64,000 nt of DNA from Ancylomarina sp. 16SWW S1-10-2 (GCF_009669305.1 NZ_SADB01000002.1:124001-188000), one strand, 5' to 3'. Numbered from the stretch's first letter, positions 1 to 8,772 are shown. Translations and numbers: made by a program. The notes: generated from the letters alone by a model not told the origin.

Positions 1-1
1 T

Positions 2-1243
2 ATTTTTCTCGTCATTGTATATCAGATATACGATATGATTAAGTATGTCGAAAAGACAAATAGACTACTTAAGAACTTCTTGGAGTCTATTCGTTATTCT
101 GATTTTACCCGAAATTTTAAGGTGCAAGGTTTGGGTAATTCTTTTGATAAATTACAAGAATCTTTCAATGCTGTTATTTCTGATTTTCAGAAAATAAGGG
201 CAGAGAAGGAGGAACATTATTTCTATTTACAAACAGTCATTCAACACATTGGAATTTCTTTGATTGCTTTCCATAGAGATGGTTCCGTCGAGATGATAAA
301 TAATGCATCTAAGAAACTCTTTCAGGTAAGTAATCTTAATAATATAAAAGATCTAGAGAATTTTAGTCCCGAGTTTGTTGAGGCTCTCTTGAAACTTCGA
401 CATGGGGAGAATACGCTGATTAAGGTTAACGATAATGACGATATTCTTCAGTTGGCAATCTATGCAACAGAGTTTAAGATAAATGATAGACACGTTATCT
501 TGGTTTCAATCAAGAATATTCAGTACGAACTTGAAGAACAGGAAATAGAATCTTGGCAGAAGCTAATTCGGGTTTTAACTCATGAAATCATGAATTCAAT
601 TACACCCATTTCTTCATTGTCGAATACTCTCACAACAATTCTCGATGATTTTGGTATGAGCAATGCGAGTAAGTTTGATGAAAATGATCAGGAAACAATT
701 TCTGAAGTAAAAATGGCTCTCTTAACCATACAAAAACGAAGCTCAGGTTTATTACATTTTGTTGATACTTACAGAAATTTAACTAAGATCCCCAATCCAA
801 ATTTTAGTATTTTTCCCGTTAAACAACTTTTCGATAGTATTCATTTGTTGATGAAAGAAGAAATAAATAGTCGAAATATTAAGTGTGTTATTGAGGTTGA
901 ACCTGAGTCTATTGAACTTTCGGCTGATGAGTTACTCATTGAACAAGTTTTGATTAATCTCATAAAGAATTCAATTCATGCGTTAGAGTTTACAGAAAAT
1001 CCTGAGATGAAATTACGAGCTTATCTAAACAAACGAGGTCGTATTTCCATTCAGTTAATCGATAATGGACAAGGTATTATTCAAGAGGTTTTAGATAAAG
1101 TTTTTATTCCCTTCTTTACAACTAAACCTAAAGGATCGGGAATTGGTTTGGCGCTTTCTAAACAAATTTTGCGTTTACATGGCGGAACTATTACTGCTAA
1201 TTCAGTACCCAATGAGAAAACAACTTTTACTTTAACATTTTAA
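2..1243 (+). CDS. Sensor histidine kinase, NtrY-like (5' partial)
   Basis: The reading frame is open to the left edge of the window, so the gene starts upstream; the first ATG (position 35) lies just after a hydrophobic run (FLVIVYQIY) that looks like the end of a transmembrane helix. The visible protein then has a HAMP/linker-like stretch, a PAS-like domain (about residues 60-165 from the ATG), an H-box with LTHEIMNSITPI (phospho-acceptor His), an N-box (LINLIKNSIHAL), and G boxes (DNGQGI, GSGIGLALSKQ) of the HATPase_c fold. HEI-N-TPI is the H-box style of the NtrY family, which usually pairs with an NtrC-type sigma54 response regulator; the partner would be expected upstream, outside the window. 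It is membrane-bound with the kinase core in the cytoplasm. The signal sensed is unknown. A hairpin with a T-run follows the stop, so it ends its operon. Confidence 0.85.
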   Translation: MFLVIVYQIYDMIKYVEKTNRLLKNFLESIRYSDFTRNFKVQGLGNSFDKLQESFNAVISDFQKIRAEKEEHYFYLQTVIQHIGISLIAFHRDGSVEMINNASKKLFQVSNLNNIKDLENFSPEFVEALLKLRHGENTLIKVNDNDDILQLAIYATEFKINDRHVILVSIKNIQYELEEQEIESWQKLIRVLTHEIMNSITPISSLSNTLTTILDDFGMSNASKFDENDQETISEVKMALLTIQKRSSGLLHFVDTYRNLTKIPNPNFSIFPVKQLFDSIHLLMKEEINSRNIKCVIEVEPESIELSADELLIEQVLINLIKNSIHALEFTENPEMKLRAYLNKRGRISIQLIDNGQGIIQEVLDKVFIPFFTTKPKGSGIGLALSKQILRLHGGTITANSVPNEKTTFTLTF

Positions 1244-1281
1244 GCTATGTTAAGGTAAATCAGGATAATTTAATAATGAAT

Positions 1282-1328
1282 AAGGGTAAGTGAAGTTAAT
1301 TTCTCTTGCCCTTTTCTTTTTTTTTTAA
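1282..1328 (+). terminator. Rho-independent terminator after the sensor kinase
   Basis: AAGGGTAAG pairs with CTTGCCCTT (one G-U wobble) and is followed by a pyrimidine run that is almost all T. It lies 39 bases past the kinase stop codon. Confidence 0.6.
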
Positions 1329-1436
1329 TGACCAACTTATCATCTAGAACTTTTATTTGGTGACTATACTTCATTGTGTATCAGAATAAAATGAATATAT
1401 TTATTTAGAATTAGTATTAATAAATATAAATTGGTG

Positions 1437-1796
1437 ATGGAAAAGAGGAATAAGATTATTTATTGGATTGCAACAGGCTTGCTATCTGCTTTAATGTTGA
1501 TGTCTGCTTCAATGTATATCTTTAATTACGAAATGGTTAGTCAAACCTTTGTCAAGCTAGGCTTTCCTGTTTATATTATTTACCCGCTAGCAGCAGCTAA
1601 AATATTGGGGCTAATTGCTATTCTCACAAAAAAATCTAAGTTTCTAAAGGAATGGGCTTATGCAGGTTTCTTTTTTGATTTTGTACTAGCTCTGTCTGCT
1701 CATTTGCTTATTAATGATGGTGCGTTTTTACCTGCAATTGTTGCTATTGTACTTCTGATTATTTCATACAGGTATGATAAAAAGATTTTTGCTTAA
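1437..1796 (+). CDS. DoxX-like small membrane protein
   Basis: A 119-residue protein with four hydrophobic segments (about residues 8-28, 42-60, 70-88 and 95-112 by eye), short loops and a lysine-rich C-terminus. The size, the four-helix layout and the LGFPVYIIYPLAAAKILG stretch after helix 1 match the DoxX-like (DoxX_2) family, whose members are inner-membrane proteins of mostly unknown role. An in-frame TTG lies two codons upstream (1431), but ATG at 1437 gives the usual MEKRNK start and is preferred. It stands alone between two terminators and is convergent with the TonB-family gene. No substrate or partner can be inferred from context. Confidence 0.65.
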   Translation: MEKRNKIIYWIATGLLSALMLMSASMYIFNYEMVSQTFVKLGFPVYIIYPLAAAKILGLIAILTKKSKFLKEWAYAGFFFDFVLALSAHLLINDGAFLPAIVAIVLLIISYRYDKKIFA

Positions 1797-1806
1797 ATGA
1801 CACAAT

Positions 1807-1840
1807 AAATAAAGGTTGACAATTTTGTCAACCTTTATTT
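1807..1840. terminator. Bidirectional terminator between convergent genes
   Basis: A near-perfect 16-bp inverted repeat (core AAAGGTTGACAA / TTGTCAACCTTT) with an A-run on the left and a T-run on the right. It serves the DoxX-like gene on the plus strand and the TonB-family gene on the minus strand. Confidence 0.8.
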
Positions 1841-1857
1841 TAGATAATGATATAAAT

Positions 1858-2574
1858 TTATTGTAGAATAAAATTAATAGCTGTTGAATAGGTTACCTGA
1901 ACGGGTACACCTCTTTGTTTCCCTGGCGAAAAAGCTGGCAGATTTTTAATTACTCTAATAGCTTCTCTGTCAAGTGAAGGATCAATTCCTCTTAAAATTT
2001 TTATGTCTTTTATCTCGCCTTTTCGTCCAACAACAAAGCTAACGAAAACACGACCCGTAATTCCATTTTCTTGTGCTATAACAGGATACTTAATGTTATT
2101 ATGTATATATTTATTAAGTTCGATATTGCCTTCTGTCATTGTCTTGCAAATATCAGGTCGGAAAATTGGCATTTCTTCAACGACAACAAAAACTTCTGTT
2201 TCGTCAATCTCTTCCTCTTCATAAGCTACTTCCGCTGTCTTAATTTCAATTTCAGAATCTTCAGAAATTTGATCATCTTTAATTTCTATATTAGGCGTAT
2301 CTTCTGAATCATTTTCTACAATGGTAATTACATCCTGAAGTCTGACTTGTACTGGAGGTTTTATATCTGGTTTTTCAGGCTCTTGCCTAGTTATTGGAAC
2401 AATCTCGTCCACATCGCTAAGTTCCTGATAATTTATAATTTCTTCAGTTTCTTCATACGGAACTTGCCATTTAAAGGCAATTAAAACTAATAATAGAGCT
2501 ATGGCTAGTCCTATTTCGAAGAATAAGCTTTTTTTCTTTTCTAAATCTGCACTTTGTCCTTTTTTAGGTAACAT
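1858..2574 (-). CDS. TonB-family energy transducer
   Basis: A 238-residue protein with a short cytoplasmic N-terminus, one transmembrane helix (about residues 19-36, FEIGLAIALLLVLIAFKW), a long acidic Glu/Asp/Pro-rich periplasmic linker (about 40-140), and a C-terminal TonB domain (about 150-238). The C-terminal domain shows YPVIAQENGITGRVFVSFVV, an IKILRGIDPSLDREAIRVI stretch and LPAFSPGKQRGVPVQV, all hallmarks of the Bacteroidota TonB_C domain. Such proteins transmit proton-motive force from ExbB/ExbD to TonB-dependent outer-membrane receptors. No exbBD is present here, so it probably shares a complex encoded elsewhere. The linker is strongly acidic instead of the usual Pro-Lys type, which is a lineage trait rather than a defect. 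The start ATG at 2572-2574 directly precedes a lysine-rich leader. Confidence 0.85.
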   Translation of the reverse strand: MLPKKGQSADLEKKKSLFFEIGLAIALLLVLIAFKWQVPYEETEEIINYQELSDVDEIVPITRQEPEKPDIKPPVQVRLQDVITIVENDSEDTPNIEIKDDQISEDSEIEIKTAEVAYEEEEIDETEVFVVVEEMPIFRPDICKTMTEGNIELNKYIHNNIKYPVIAQENGITGRVFVSFVVGRKGEIKDIKILRGIDPSLDREAIRVIKNLPAFSPGKQRGVPVQVTYSTAINFILQ

Positions 2575-2757
2575 GGCTAGGATCTTTTAAGTTTATAATA
2601 TAATCTCAAATAAATCGCAATTCAGAGGTTAAGGTTGGTTCAATTCATAAAGAACCCTTTCGTTGTTATACGATACGATAAATTTTTAGTTACGTATTCG
2701 TACGGTCACTTAGCTTGATACTGTAAAGTACAAAAAAAAGAGCAATATTGAAAATTA

Positions 2758-3063
2758 TTACTTTTCAATTATTATAAAAATGTCTTCGTCTTTCTTTTTC
2801 ATGAGATATTGTTCGCGAGCAAATTTCTCTAAATTTCCACGATTCGTTTTTAGCTCATGTATTCTTTCTTTATCTTTTTTTATTTTCGTCAAATAGTAAG
2901 CTTTTTCTATACTAAGTGCTTCTATATTATGTTTGTATTCTTTTCGTTCCCAAATTGAATGTTGGTCGAAAAAGTACAGCCATACAAAGAAGACTAGTGA
3001 GGTAATCACAAATTTATTGCTAAAAAACTTAATTAGTTGTGATTTGATTTTCGATTTATCCAT
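2758..3063 (-). CDS. FtsB/DivIC-type septum formation protein
   Basis: A 101-residue protein with a short basic N-terminus, one transmembrane helix (about residues 14-29, FVITSLVFFVWLYFFD) and a periplasmic coiled coil (about 37-80) ending in the conserved LEKFAREQYLMKKKDEDIFII block. That block (A-R-E-x-Y-x-M-K-x-x-x-E-D-I/V) is the signature of Bacteroidota DivIC/FtsB-like proteins, which bridge FtsQ and FtsL in the divisome. It lies downstream of the E1 dehydrogenase on the same strand, behind the hairpin at 3173-3204. No clear terminator is visible after it. Confidence 0.8.
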   Translation of the reverse strand: MDKSKIKSQLIKFFSNKFVITSLVFFVWLYFFDQHSIWERKEYKHNIEALSIEKAYYLTKIKKDKERIHELKTNRGNLEKFAREQYLMKKKDEDIFIIIEK

Positions 3064-3172
3064 TTTAAGATTCTCTATTAGTTCTATTGCCTAAAATTAG
3101 CGAAAATATTTTTTTGTTATGATATTGATTTTCATTTTTGTCATATAAAGTGATGTGTCTAAGTTTTCTGAC

Positions 3173-3204
3173 AAAAAAAGGCGTTGATAATTATTATCAA
3201 CGCC
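3173..3204 (-). terminator. Rho-independent terminator after the E1 dehydrogenase gene
   Basis: GGCGTTGATAA and TTATCAACGCC form an 11-bp perfect stem with a 3-nt loop. The A-run at 3173-3179 is a U-run in the minus-strand transcript, so it terminates the E1 gene. Confidence 0.8.
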
Positions 3205-3229
3205 CCTATGATATTAATTAAGAAAATGT

Positions 3230-5671
3230 TTAGACTTTATAGATAGAAAAATGTTTGTCTGGCTCACTTTCTCTTATTATATCGTAAATAATTTCAAAGA
3301 CATCTTCTGCATTAGGATTCGAAAAATAATCTCCATCTGTGCCATAAGCCGGACGATGATCTTTAGCTGTTATTGTTATTGGCTCAGAGTCTAAATGAAA
3401 ATAGGCTTTCTGTTCTTCTAGCACTTTTTGCATCATAAAAGCTGTTGCTCCACCAGGCACATCTTCATCGAAGAAAACAACTCGATTCGTTTTTTTAACC
3501 GATTCAACAATCATATGGTTTATATCGAAAGGGAGAAGGGTTTGTACATCAATAAGCTCAACTGATATATCAAATTCTTTAAGTTGTTTAACTGCGTCTT
3601 CTGCAATTTTAACACAAGCTCCATAGGTTACCAAAGTTAAATCTGTTCCTTCTTCTAAAATCTCAGGAATTCCAAGTGGCGTTTTAAATGCTGTAAGGTT
3701 ATCAGGCATCTTCTCTTTAAGTCTGTAACCATTTAGAGGTTCAATAACCAAAGCAGGCTCGTCTGCTTCCATAAGGGTATTATATAAGCCTGCAGCTTTA
3801 GTCATGTTGCGTGGAACACAAACGTGAATACCTCGAATAGAATTAATTATCATACTTAGAGGAGAACCCGAATGCCAAATACCTTCAAGACGATGTCCTC
3901 GAGTACGAATAATAACAGGTGCTTTTTGTCCACCTTTAGTTCTGTATTGTAGTGTTGCCAAATCGTCACTCATTGTTTGTAAAGCATACAATAAGTAATC
4001 GAAATATTGAATTTCAGCAATTGGTCTCAAACCTCTCATGGCTAAGCCAATACCTTGTCCTAGAATTGTAGCTTCTCGAATACCCGTATCAGTAACTCTC
4101 AACGCACCATATTTGGCTTGCATACCTTCTAAACTCTGGTTAACACCGCCTATAAAGCCAGTATCTTCACCAAAAGTTAATAATAAAGGGTATTTGCTAA
4201 ATAGCTGATCAAAATTTTCGCGAAGAATTTCTCGACCATTTACTATTTTAGACGTATCAGAATATATGGGTTTAACCTCAGGAATTTTTGAAACCTGTTT
4301 ATCTGTTTCACTGTATAAGTGCGAACTGTAGCGTTCATTATTTTCTTCAAGAGTATCTTTTAACCACTGTTGTAGTTGAGATTTTAGGGGTTTGGATTTT
4401 GCACACGATTTGCAAATTTGGCGTAATATCTTTTTTGCAGAACTAAGATTGTCTTTTCTATTGGGATGAATAATTTTTTTTAAGTTGTCTACAATCGAAT
4501 CGATGCGCTCTGTTTTATTACAATTACAAGCAGATGCTTTTATGAGTTCAACGAGTTTGTCTCGTTCCTCTTTAATCGGTGTGATATAGGTTTTCCAAGC
4601 TTTCTTTTTAGCTTCTTTTACGATATTGATACTATCTTCTTCAATAGAATTTAACTGCTCTTCGTTAGCAATTTCCATATCAAGAATCCACTCACGCATT
4701 TTTTTGATAGGATCATATTCAACTTCAAATTTAAGACGTTCTTCTGTTTTGTAACGTTCGTGCGATCCAGAAGTTGAGTGTCCTTGAGGTTGCGTCATTT
4801 CCACAACGTGGAATAATGTTGGAATATGGTTTTCACGACATTGGGGAATACCTTCGGCATACATTTTACAAAGTTCTGGATAATTCCACCCTTTAGCTTT
4901 ATAAATATGGTAACCATCACCATTTTCATCAATTTCAAATCCCTTAAGAACTTCTGATATATTTGATTTGGTTGTTTGGTATTTGTTTGGAACTGAAATT
5001 CCCCAAGCATCATCCCATACACTTATTGCCATAGGCACTTTTAAAACCCCTGCGGCATTTATTGTTTCCCAAAAATGACCTTCAGATGTACTAGAGTCTC
5101 CAATTGTTCCAAAAGCAACTTCGTTACCTTTATTCGAAAATTCTGGATACTTGTGTAGATCTTTGTTTTGTCTGAAAAGTTTAGAAGCATAAGCTAAACC
5201 CAGAAGACGTGGCATTTGTCCTGCAGTAGGAGATATATCAGCAGATGAGTTTTTTTGTTCTGTTAAGTTTTTCCAAGTTCCATCAGCATTTAAACTTCTT
5301 GAAGCATAATGGTTATTCATTAAACGACCACCATTACCTGGATTTTTATCTAGCTGAGTTTCACCATAAAGTTGTGCGAAAAATTCTTCAGGCGTTAACA
5401 TCCCAGCTGCAAGCATAAAAGTTTGATCACGATAGTAACCCGATCGCCAATCGCCATTTTTAAAGTTTTTGGCCATAGCTATTTGAGCTAACTCTTTGCC
5501 ATCTCCAAAAATTCCAAATTTCGCTTTCCCAGTGAGAACTTCCTTTCGACCCAAAAGACTTAGTTGCCGACTTATATTTGCAATTCGGTAATCTTCTAAG
5601 ACTTCGTTTTTAAAATCATCGAATGAAATTTCTTTTTTTGAATTTGTTTTATATATTTCTGACATATTCAC
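3230..5671 (-). CDS. 2-oxoacid dehydrogenase E1, fused alpha and beta subunits
   Basis: An 813-residue thiamine-diphosphate enzyme that decarboxylates a 2-oxoacid (branched-chain 2-oxoacid or pyruvate) and passes the acyl group to the lipoyl E2. Residues 1-360 are E1-alpha: GYYRDQT, the ThDP/Mg motif GDSSTSEGHFWETIN (191-205) and the phosphorylation-loop-like region HSTSGSHERYKTEERL. Residues 480-813 are E1-beta: LTFGEDTGFIGGV, the TDTGIREATILGQGIGLAM region and FDEDVPGGATAFM. The ThDP motif reads GDSS rather than the classic GDGG/GDGT, a variant I associate with the fused Bacteroidota enzymes. A linker of about 120 residues joins the halves and contains a CxC (382, 384) and a CxxC (420, 423). 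No E2 or E3 gene is nearby. A second in-frame Met (residue 3) is an alternative start. Confidence 0.85.
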   Translation of the reverse strand: MNMSEIYKTNSKKEISFDDFKNEVLEDYRIANISRQLSLLGRKEVLTGKAKFGIFGDGKELAQIAMAKNFKNGDWRSGYYRDQTFMLAAGMLTPEEFFAQLYGETQLDKNPGNGGRLMNNHYASRSLNADGTWKNLTEQKNSSADISPTAGQMPRLLGLAYASKLFRQNKDLHKYPEFSNKGNEVAFGTIGDSSTSEGHFWETINAAGVLKVPMAISVWDDAWGISVPNKYQTTKSNISEVLKGFEIDENGDGYHIYKAKGWNYPELCKMYAEGIPQCRENHIPTLFHVVEMTQPQGHSTSGSHERYKTEERLKFEVEYDPIKKMREWILDMEIANEEQLNSIEEDSINIVKEAKKKAWKTYITPIKEERDKLVELIKASACNCNKTERIDSIVDNLKKIIHPNRKDNLSSAKKILRQICKSCAKSKPLKSQLQQWLKDTLEENNERYSSHLYSETDKQVSKIPEVKPIYSDTSKIVNGREILRENFDQLFSKYPLLLTFGEDTGFIGGVNQSLEGMQAKYGALRVTDTGIREATILGQGIGLAMRGLRPIAEIQYFDYLLYALQTMSDDLATLQYRTKGGQKAPVIIRTRGHRLEGIWHSGSPLSMIINSIRGIHVCVPRNMTKAAGLYNTLMEADEPALVIEPLNGYRLKEKMPDNLTAFKTPLGIPEILEEGTDLTLVTYGACVKIAEDAVKQLKEFDISVELIDVQTLLPFDINHMIVESVKKTNRVVFFDEDVPGGATAFMMQKVLEEQKAYFHLDSEPITITAKDHRPAYGTDGDYFSNPNAEDVFEIIYDIIRESEPDKHFSIYKV

Positions 5672-5752
5672 TTTAGATAATGATTAATAGAAACATAAGT
5701 TGTACACGCTTGTATTCTATTAGATTTTTGTTGCGTATTTTGTTAAGTCTCA

Positions 5753-5760
5753 CAAATTTA
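5753..5760 (-). promoter_or_regulatory. Candidate -7 element for the E1 dehydrogenase gene
   Basis: The minus strand reads TAAATTTG, an exact match to the Bacteroidota -7 consensus TAnnTTTG, 82 bases upstream of the start codon. I see no good -33 TTTG at the expected spacing, so confidence is limited. Confidence 0.35.
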
Positions 5761-5823
5761 GTTAGATTTATTCTAAATGAGAAGGCTTTATATGAATATT
5801 TAAGACTTCTTTGTCTTTTATAG

Positions 5824-5854
5824 TTTGGAATGTATAAATGAAATGGTATTTTTG
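5824..5854 (+). promoter_or_regulatory. Bacteroidota-type promoter of the small membrane protein gene
   Basis: TTTG (5824-5827), 19 bases, then TATTTTTG (5847-5854). This is an ideal TTTG-N19-TAnnTTTG promoter, with the expected start site near 5861 and a short leader before the ATG at 5879. Confidence 0.7.
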
Positions 5855-5878
5855 CATTAAATATTAATATAAGAAATC

Positions 5879-6124
5879 ATGATTTTAAAGCTCATTATTA
5901 TTAGTGTCGTTTTATTGGGAATAGGTTTTATTGGTTTTGCAATTTCGATTCTTGTCAAGAAAAACGGGCAATTTCCAGAAACACATATTGGAAATACGGA
6001 ATTTTTAAAGAAAGAAGGTGTCAGTTGTGCTACTTCTCAAGATAAGTTAGAACAAGCTAAAGCCTTTAAAAAAGGAAGGTATAAGAAGGATACAATTCTA
6101 GAAAAAGTATTTAGCAATTTATAA
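5879..6124 (+). CDS. Small single-span membrane protein, conserved type, unknown function
   Basis: An 81-residue protein with one N-terminal transmembrane helix (residues 3-26), then KKNGQFPETHIGN and a conserved-looking GVSCATSQDK motif containing the only Cys (residue 50), followed by a basic tail. From memory, Bacteroidota genomes carry similar short proteins of the form TM-KxGxFPxxHxG...GxxCxxSxD annotated only as membrane or secreted protein. I cannot give a function. It has a strong promoter and lies tail-to-tail with apbE and close to the nqr operon; its overall plan (TM, basic patch, Gly, Cys) recalls the Na+-NQR maturation factor NqrM, but NqrM has several Cys residues, so that link is only a hypothesis. 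The gene is too well placed (promoter, terminator) to be a chance ORF. Confidence 0.7.
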   Translation: MILKLIIISVVLLGIGFIGFAISILVKKNGQFPETHIGNTEFLKKEGVSCATSQDKLEQAKAFKKGRYKKDTILEKVFSNL

Positions 6125-6200
6125 AACACAAGGCTTTGTTTTTCTAATAATTGAAAGAAATTTGCTTATATAAATAAAAAATATTTCGGTTTAAATTAAG

Positions 6201-6228
6201 AAATCCCCACTCGTTAAAGTGGGGATTT
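6201..6228. terminator. Bidirectional terminator between the small membrane protein gene and apbE
   Basis: AAATCCCCACT / AGTGGGGATTT, an 11-bp perfect stem with a 6-nt loop between two convergent genes. Confidence 0.8.
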
Positions 6229-6257
6229 GTTATTTGAATTTGATATTATTTTTACCT

Positions 6258-7262
6258 CTACTTCATAATCATTTCTTTTATCTTTTTGCTTGAGTAGGTT
6301 TGATAAACACCCTTTGCATCAGTGTAAATGAAATAAGCTTCTAAATTGGAATTGTTTTCTACAATTGTTTTACTCTTTTCTAATCCTAACACCATAAAAG
6401 CAGTAGCATAAGCATCGGCAGTCATACAATCTGGAGCTATAACTGAAGCTGAAAGTAAGCTGTGTTGCACAGGATAACCTGATTTAGGATCAATCGTGTG
6501 TGCATATTTCTTCCCATCTTTAATATAGAATTGTCTATAATTTCCGGAAGTTGCCATAGCACCATTGGGTAAGCTTAAGATATCTTGAATTTCCCTATTT
6601 TTAACTTGAGGATCATCAATTGGTCGGTCTATGCCTACTCGCCATAATCTATCTTTGTTGCTTAGGCCTTTAACTCTAATTTCGCCACCAATTTCAACCA
6701 TATAATTAGATATTCCTTTGCTTTCAAGAAATTTAGCAACAATATCTACACCGTAACCTTTTGCAATGGCACTGGCGTCGAACATGATTCTATTATCATT
6801 TTTAACAATACAATTATTGATGAGTTTGACTTTATTATAGCCAACCATCTGTAGCAAGCTGTCAACAGGGATATCTTTAGGATCTAGTTTGTTCTTAAAT
6901 CCAAATCCCCATGCATTTACCAAAGGAGCAATAGTCATATCAAAAGCACCATCGGTTGCCTCAGATATTTCTGAACCACGCTTGAAAACTGTTTTGAAAT
7001 AATGATCGAGAACAACTGTTGAATCGTTGTTATTAACACGTGATATAATAGAGTTGGATTTGTATGTTGACAAAGAATGGTCGAATTCATTCATTACTAT
7101 TTTAATCCCATCGTTTAAGTCTTTACCCGTAGGATTATCGTATATAATATGATAGATGGTGCCCCATATATATCCCTCATTAAACTGATATTCCTTTTTA
7201 GAGCTTTGACAGCTAACTAAAAATAGAGAGACTAATAGGAGTATTTGAATTTTTTTAAACAT
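6258..7262 (-). CDS. apbE: FAD:protein FMN transferase, lipoprotein
   Basis: A 334-residue lipoprotein; the signal peptide ends in a lipobox LVSC with Cys18. It moves FMN from FAD to a Thr of target proteins, the step that matures NqrB and NqrC. The body shows the ApbE landmarks: DGAFDMTIAPLVNAWGFG (about residue 100), DASAIAKGYGVD, GGEIRVKG, the HTIDPKSGYPV motif and the C-terminal Mg/FAD segment MTADAYATAFMVLG. Length is typical of the family. It sits downstream of nqrF on the same strand, but a strong hairpin (7341-7366) separates them, so it is probably transcribed on its own or by read-through. The flavinylation targets, SGATPL in NqrB and SGGTVTS in NqrC, are encoded a few kb upstream in the same direction. 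Confidence 0.93.
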   Translation of the reverse strand: MFKKIQILLLVSLFLVSCQSSKKEYQFNEGYIWGTIYHIIYDNPTGKDLNDGIKIVMNEFDHSLSTYKSNSIISRVNNNDSTVVLDHYFKTVFKRGSEISEATDGAFDMTIAPLVNAWGFGFKNKLDPKDIPVDSLLQMVGYNKVKLINNCIVKNDNRIMFDASAIAKGYGVDIVAKFLESKGISNYMVEIGGEIRVKGLSNKDRLWRVGIDRPIDDPQVKNREIQDILSLPNGAMATSGNYRQFYIKDGKKYAHTIDPKSGYPVQHSLLSASVIAPDCMTADAYATAFMVLGLEKSKTIVENNSNLEAYFIYTDAKGVYQTYSSKKIKEMIMK

Positions 7263-7340
7263 GACAATTGAAGTTCAAATTATATTTGAATAATAATAGA
7301 ATATAAAGGTAAAAAAAACTTGCTTGCTATAGGACATAAA

Positions 7341-7366
7341 AAAGCCTCGAAAAAAATCGAGGCTTT
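7341..7366 (-). terminator. Terminator at the end of the nqr operon
   Basis: AAAGCCTCGA / TCGAGGCTTT with an A6 loop. The A-run to the left becomes a U-run on the minus strand, 8 bases past the nqrF stop. Confidence 0.8.
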
Positions 7367-7373
7367 ATCATAT

Positions 7374-8633
7374 TTATGCTCCAAAATCGTCATACTCAAC
7401 CATCTCATCTGGTACACCCAATTCGTACAGCATGCTTGTAAGAGCTGAATTCATCATAGGAGGTCCACATAAGTAGTATTCGATATCTTCTGGTTCATCG
7501 TGATTTACCAAATAGTTATCGTAAATAACTTGGTGAATAAATCCAGTTAGCCCTTTCCAGTTATCTTCTGGCTGAGGCTCAGAAAGAGCTAAGTGCCATT
7601 CGAAATTTGGAAATTTAGCTGCAATATCATCAAATTGATCTGCATAGAATACTTCTTTTAAAGAACGTGCACCATACCAGAAAGTAGCCTTACGACCTGT
7701 TTTCACAGTATGAAACATGTGAAAGATGTGAGAACGCATTGGAGCCATACCAGCACCACCACCAATAAACATCATTTCATTATTCGTTTCTTTAATGAAG
7801 AATTCACCGTAAGGACCCGAAATAGTTACTTTATCACCTGGTTTACGCGAGAAGATGAAAGAAGAACAGATTCCTGGATTCACTTTCATCCAACCACCGT
7901 TTACACGATCGAATGGAGGTGTAGCAATACGAATGTTCAACATGACTATATTTCCTTCAGCAGGATGGTTAGCCATTGAATAAGCACGATAAGTAGGTTC
8001 TGGATTCGTCATTTTAAGATCAAACATCTTGAATTTCTTCCAATCTTCAAGATATTCTTCTTCGATATCCATGTCCTTAAAATCAACCTCGATTTTAGGG
8101 ACATCAATTTGAATGTATCCTCCTGATTTGAAATCAATAATTTCACCTTCTGGAAGTTTAACCTTAAATTCTTTAATAAAGGTTGCCACATTACCATTTG
8201 AAACCACTTCACAATCCCATTTCTTAATTCCTAAAATTTCTTGAGGAATTATCATGCTCATGTCTTCTTTCACTTTTACCTGACAAGCTAAACGCCAATC
8301 GGACAATGCTTCTTTTCTGGTGAAAAATCCTGTCTCAGTAGGTAAAATACTACCTGCTCCTGAAGTAACCTGGCATCTACACATTCCGCATGTTCCGCCA
8401 CCACCACATGCTGATGGTAAAAAGATTTTAGCAGCACCTAAAGTGTTTAGAAGGGTATTACCTGGTTCTACGACCAATTTTTGATCACCGTTATTGATAT
8501 CAACTGTTACTTCACCTGATGGAGTTAGTTTCTGCTTTGCAAACAAAAGAATAGAAACTAAAATCAGGACTACCAATAAGAATACTAGTATGCTTATGGT
8601 AATAACAGTTGCCTGTGTAGTTAATAATATCAT
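7374..8633 (-). CDS. nqrF: Na+-translocating NADH:quinone reductase subunit F
   Basis: A 419-residue NADH-oxidising entry subunit. An N-terminal transmembrane helix (about residues 8-31) anchors it. A plant-type ferredoxin domain carries the [2Fe-2S] ligands C76, C82, C85 and C117, with the spacing of the Vibrio enzyme. An FAD domain (RAYSMANHP) and an NADH domain (GGGAGMAPMRSHIFH, YLCGPPMMN) follow, and the protein ends in the typical EYDDFGA tail. Electrons pass from NADH to FAD to 2Fe-2S and on to the membrane subunits. It is the last gene of the nqr cluster, separated by 139 bp from nqrE, a gap long enough to hold a processing site or weak promoter, though I see no clear motif there. Confidence 0.97.
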   Translation of the reverse strand: MILLTTQATVITISILVFLLVVLILVSILLFAKQKLTPSGEVTVDINNGDQKLVVEPGNTLLNTLGAAKIFLPSACGGGGTCGMCRCQVTSGAGSILPTETGFFTRKEALSDWRLACQVKVKEDMSMIIPQEILGIKKWDCEVVSNGNVATFIKEFKVKLPEGEIIDFKSGGYIQIDVPKIEVDFKDMDIEEEYLEDWKKFKMFDLKMTNPEPTYRAYSMANHPAEGNIVMLNIRIATPPFDRVNGGWMKVNPGICSSFIFSRKPGDKVTISGPYGEFFIKETNNEMMFIGGGAGMAPMRSHIFHMFHTVKTGRKATFWYGARSLKEVFYADQFDDIAAKFPNFEWHLALSEPQPEDNWKGLTGFIHQVIYDNYLVNHDEPEDIEYYLCGPPMMNSALTSMLYELGVPDEMVEYDDFGA

Positions 8634-8772
8634 CTCTATTTTAATTTAGAATTATGAAAAAAGTTGAAAGTGACTAAAGTATTTATAAGTACTTAGATTA
8701 AGTATCATTCTAAAATTTTTAGACTTTTTTAAATTTCTAATTCGTAATTTATAATTCTTGATTAACTTGAAC

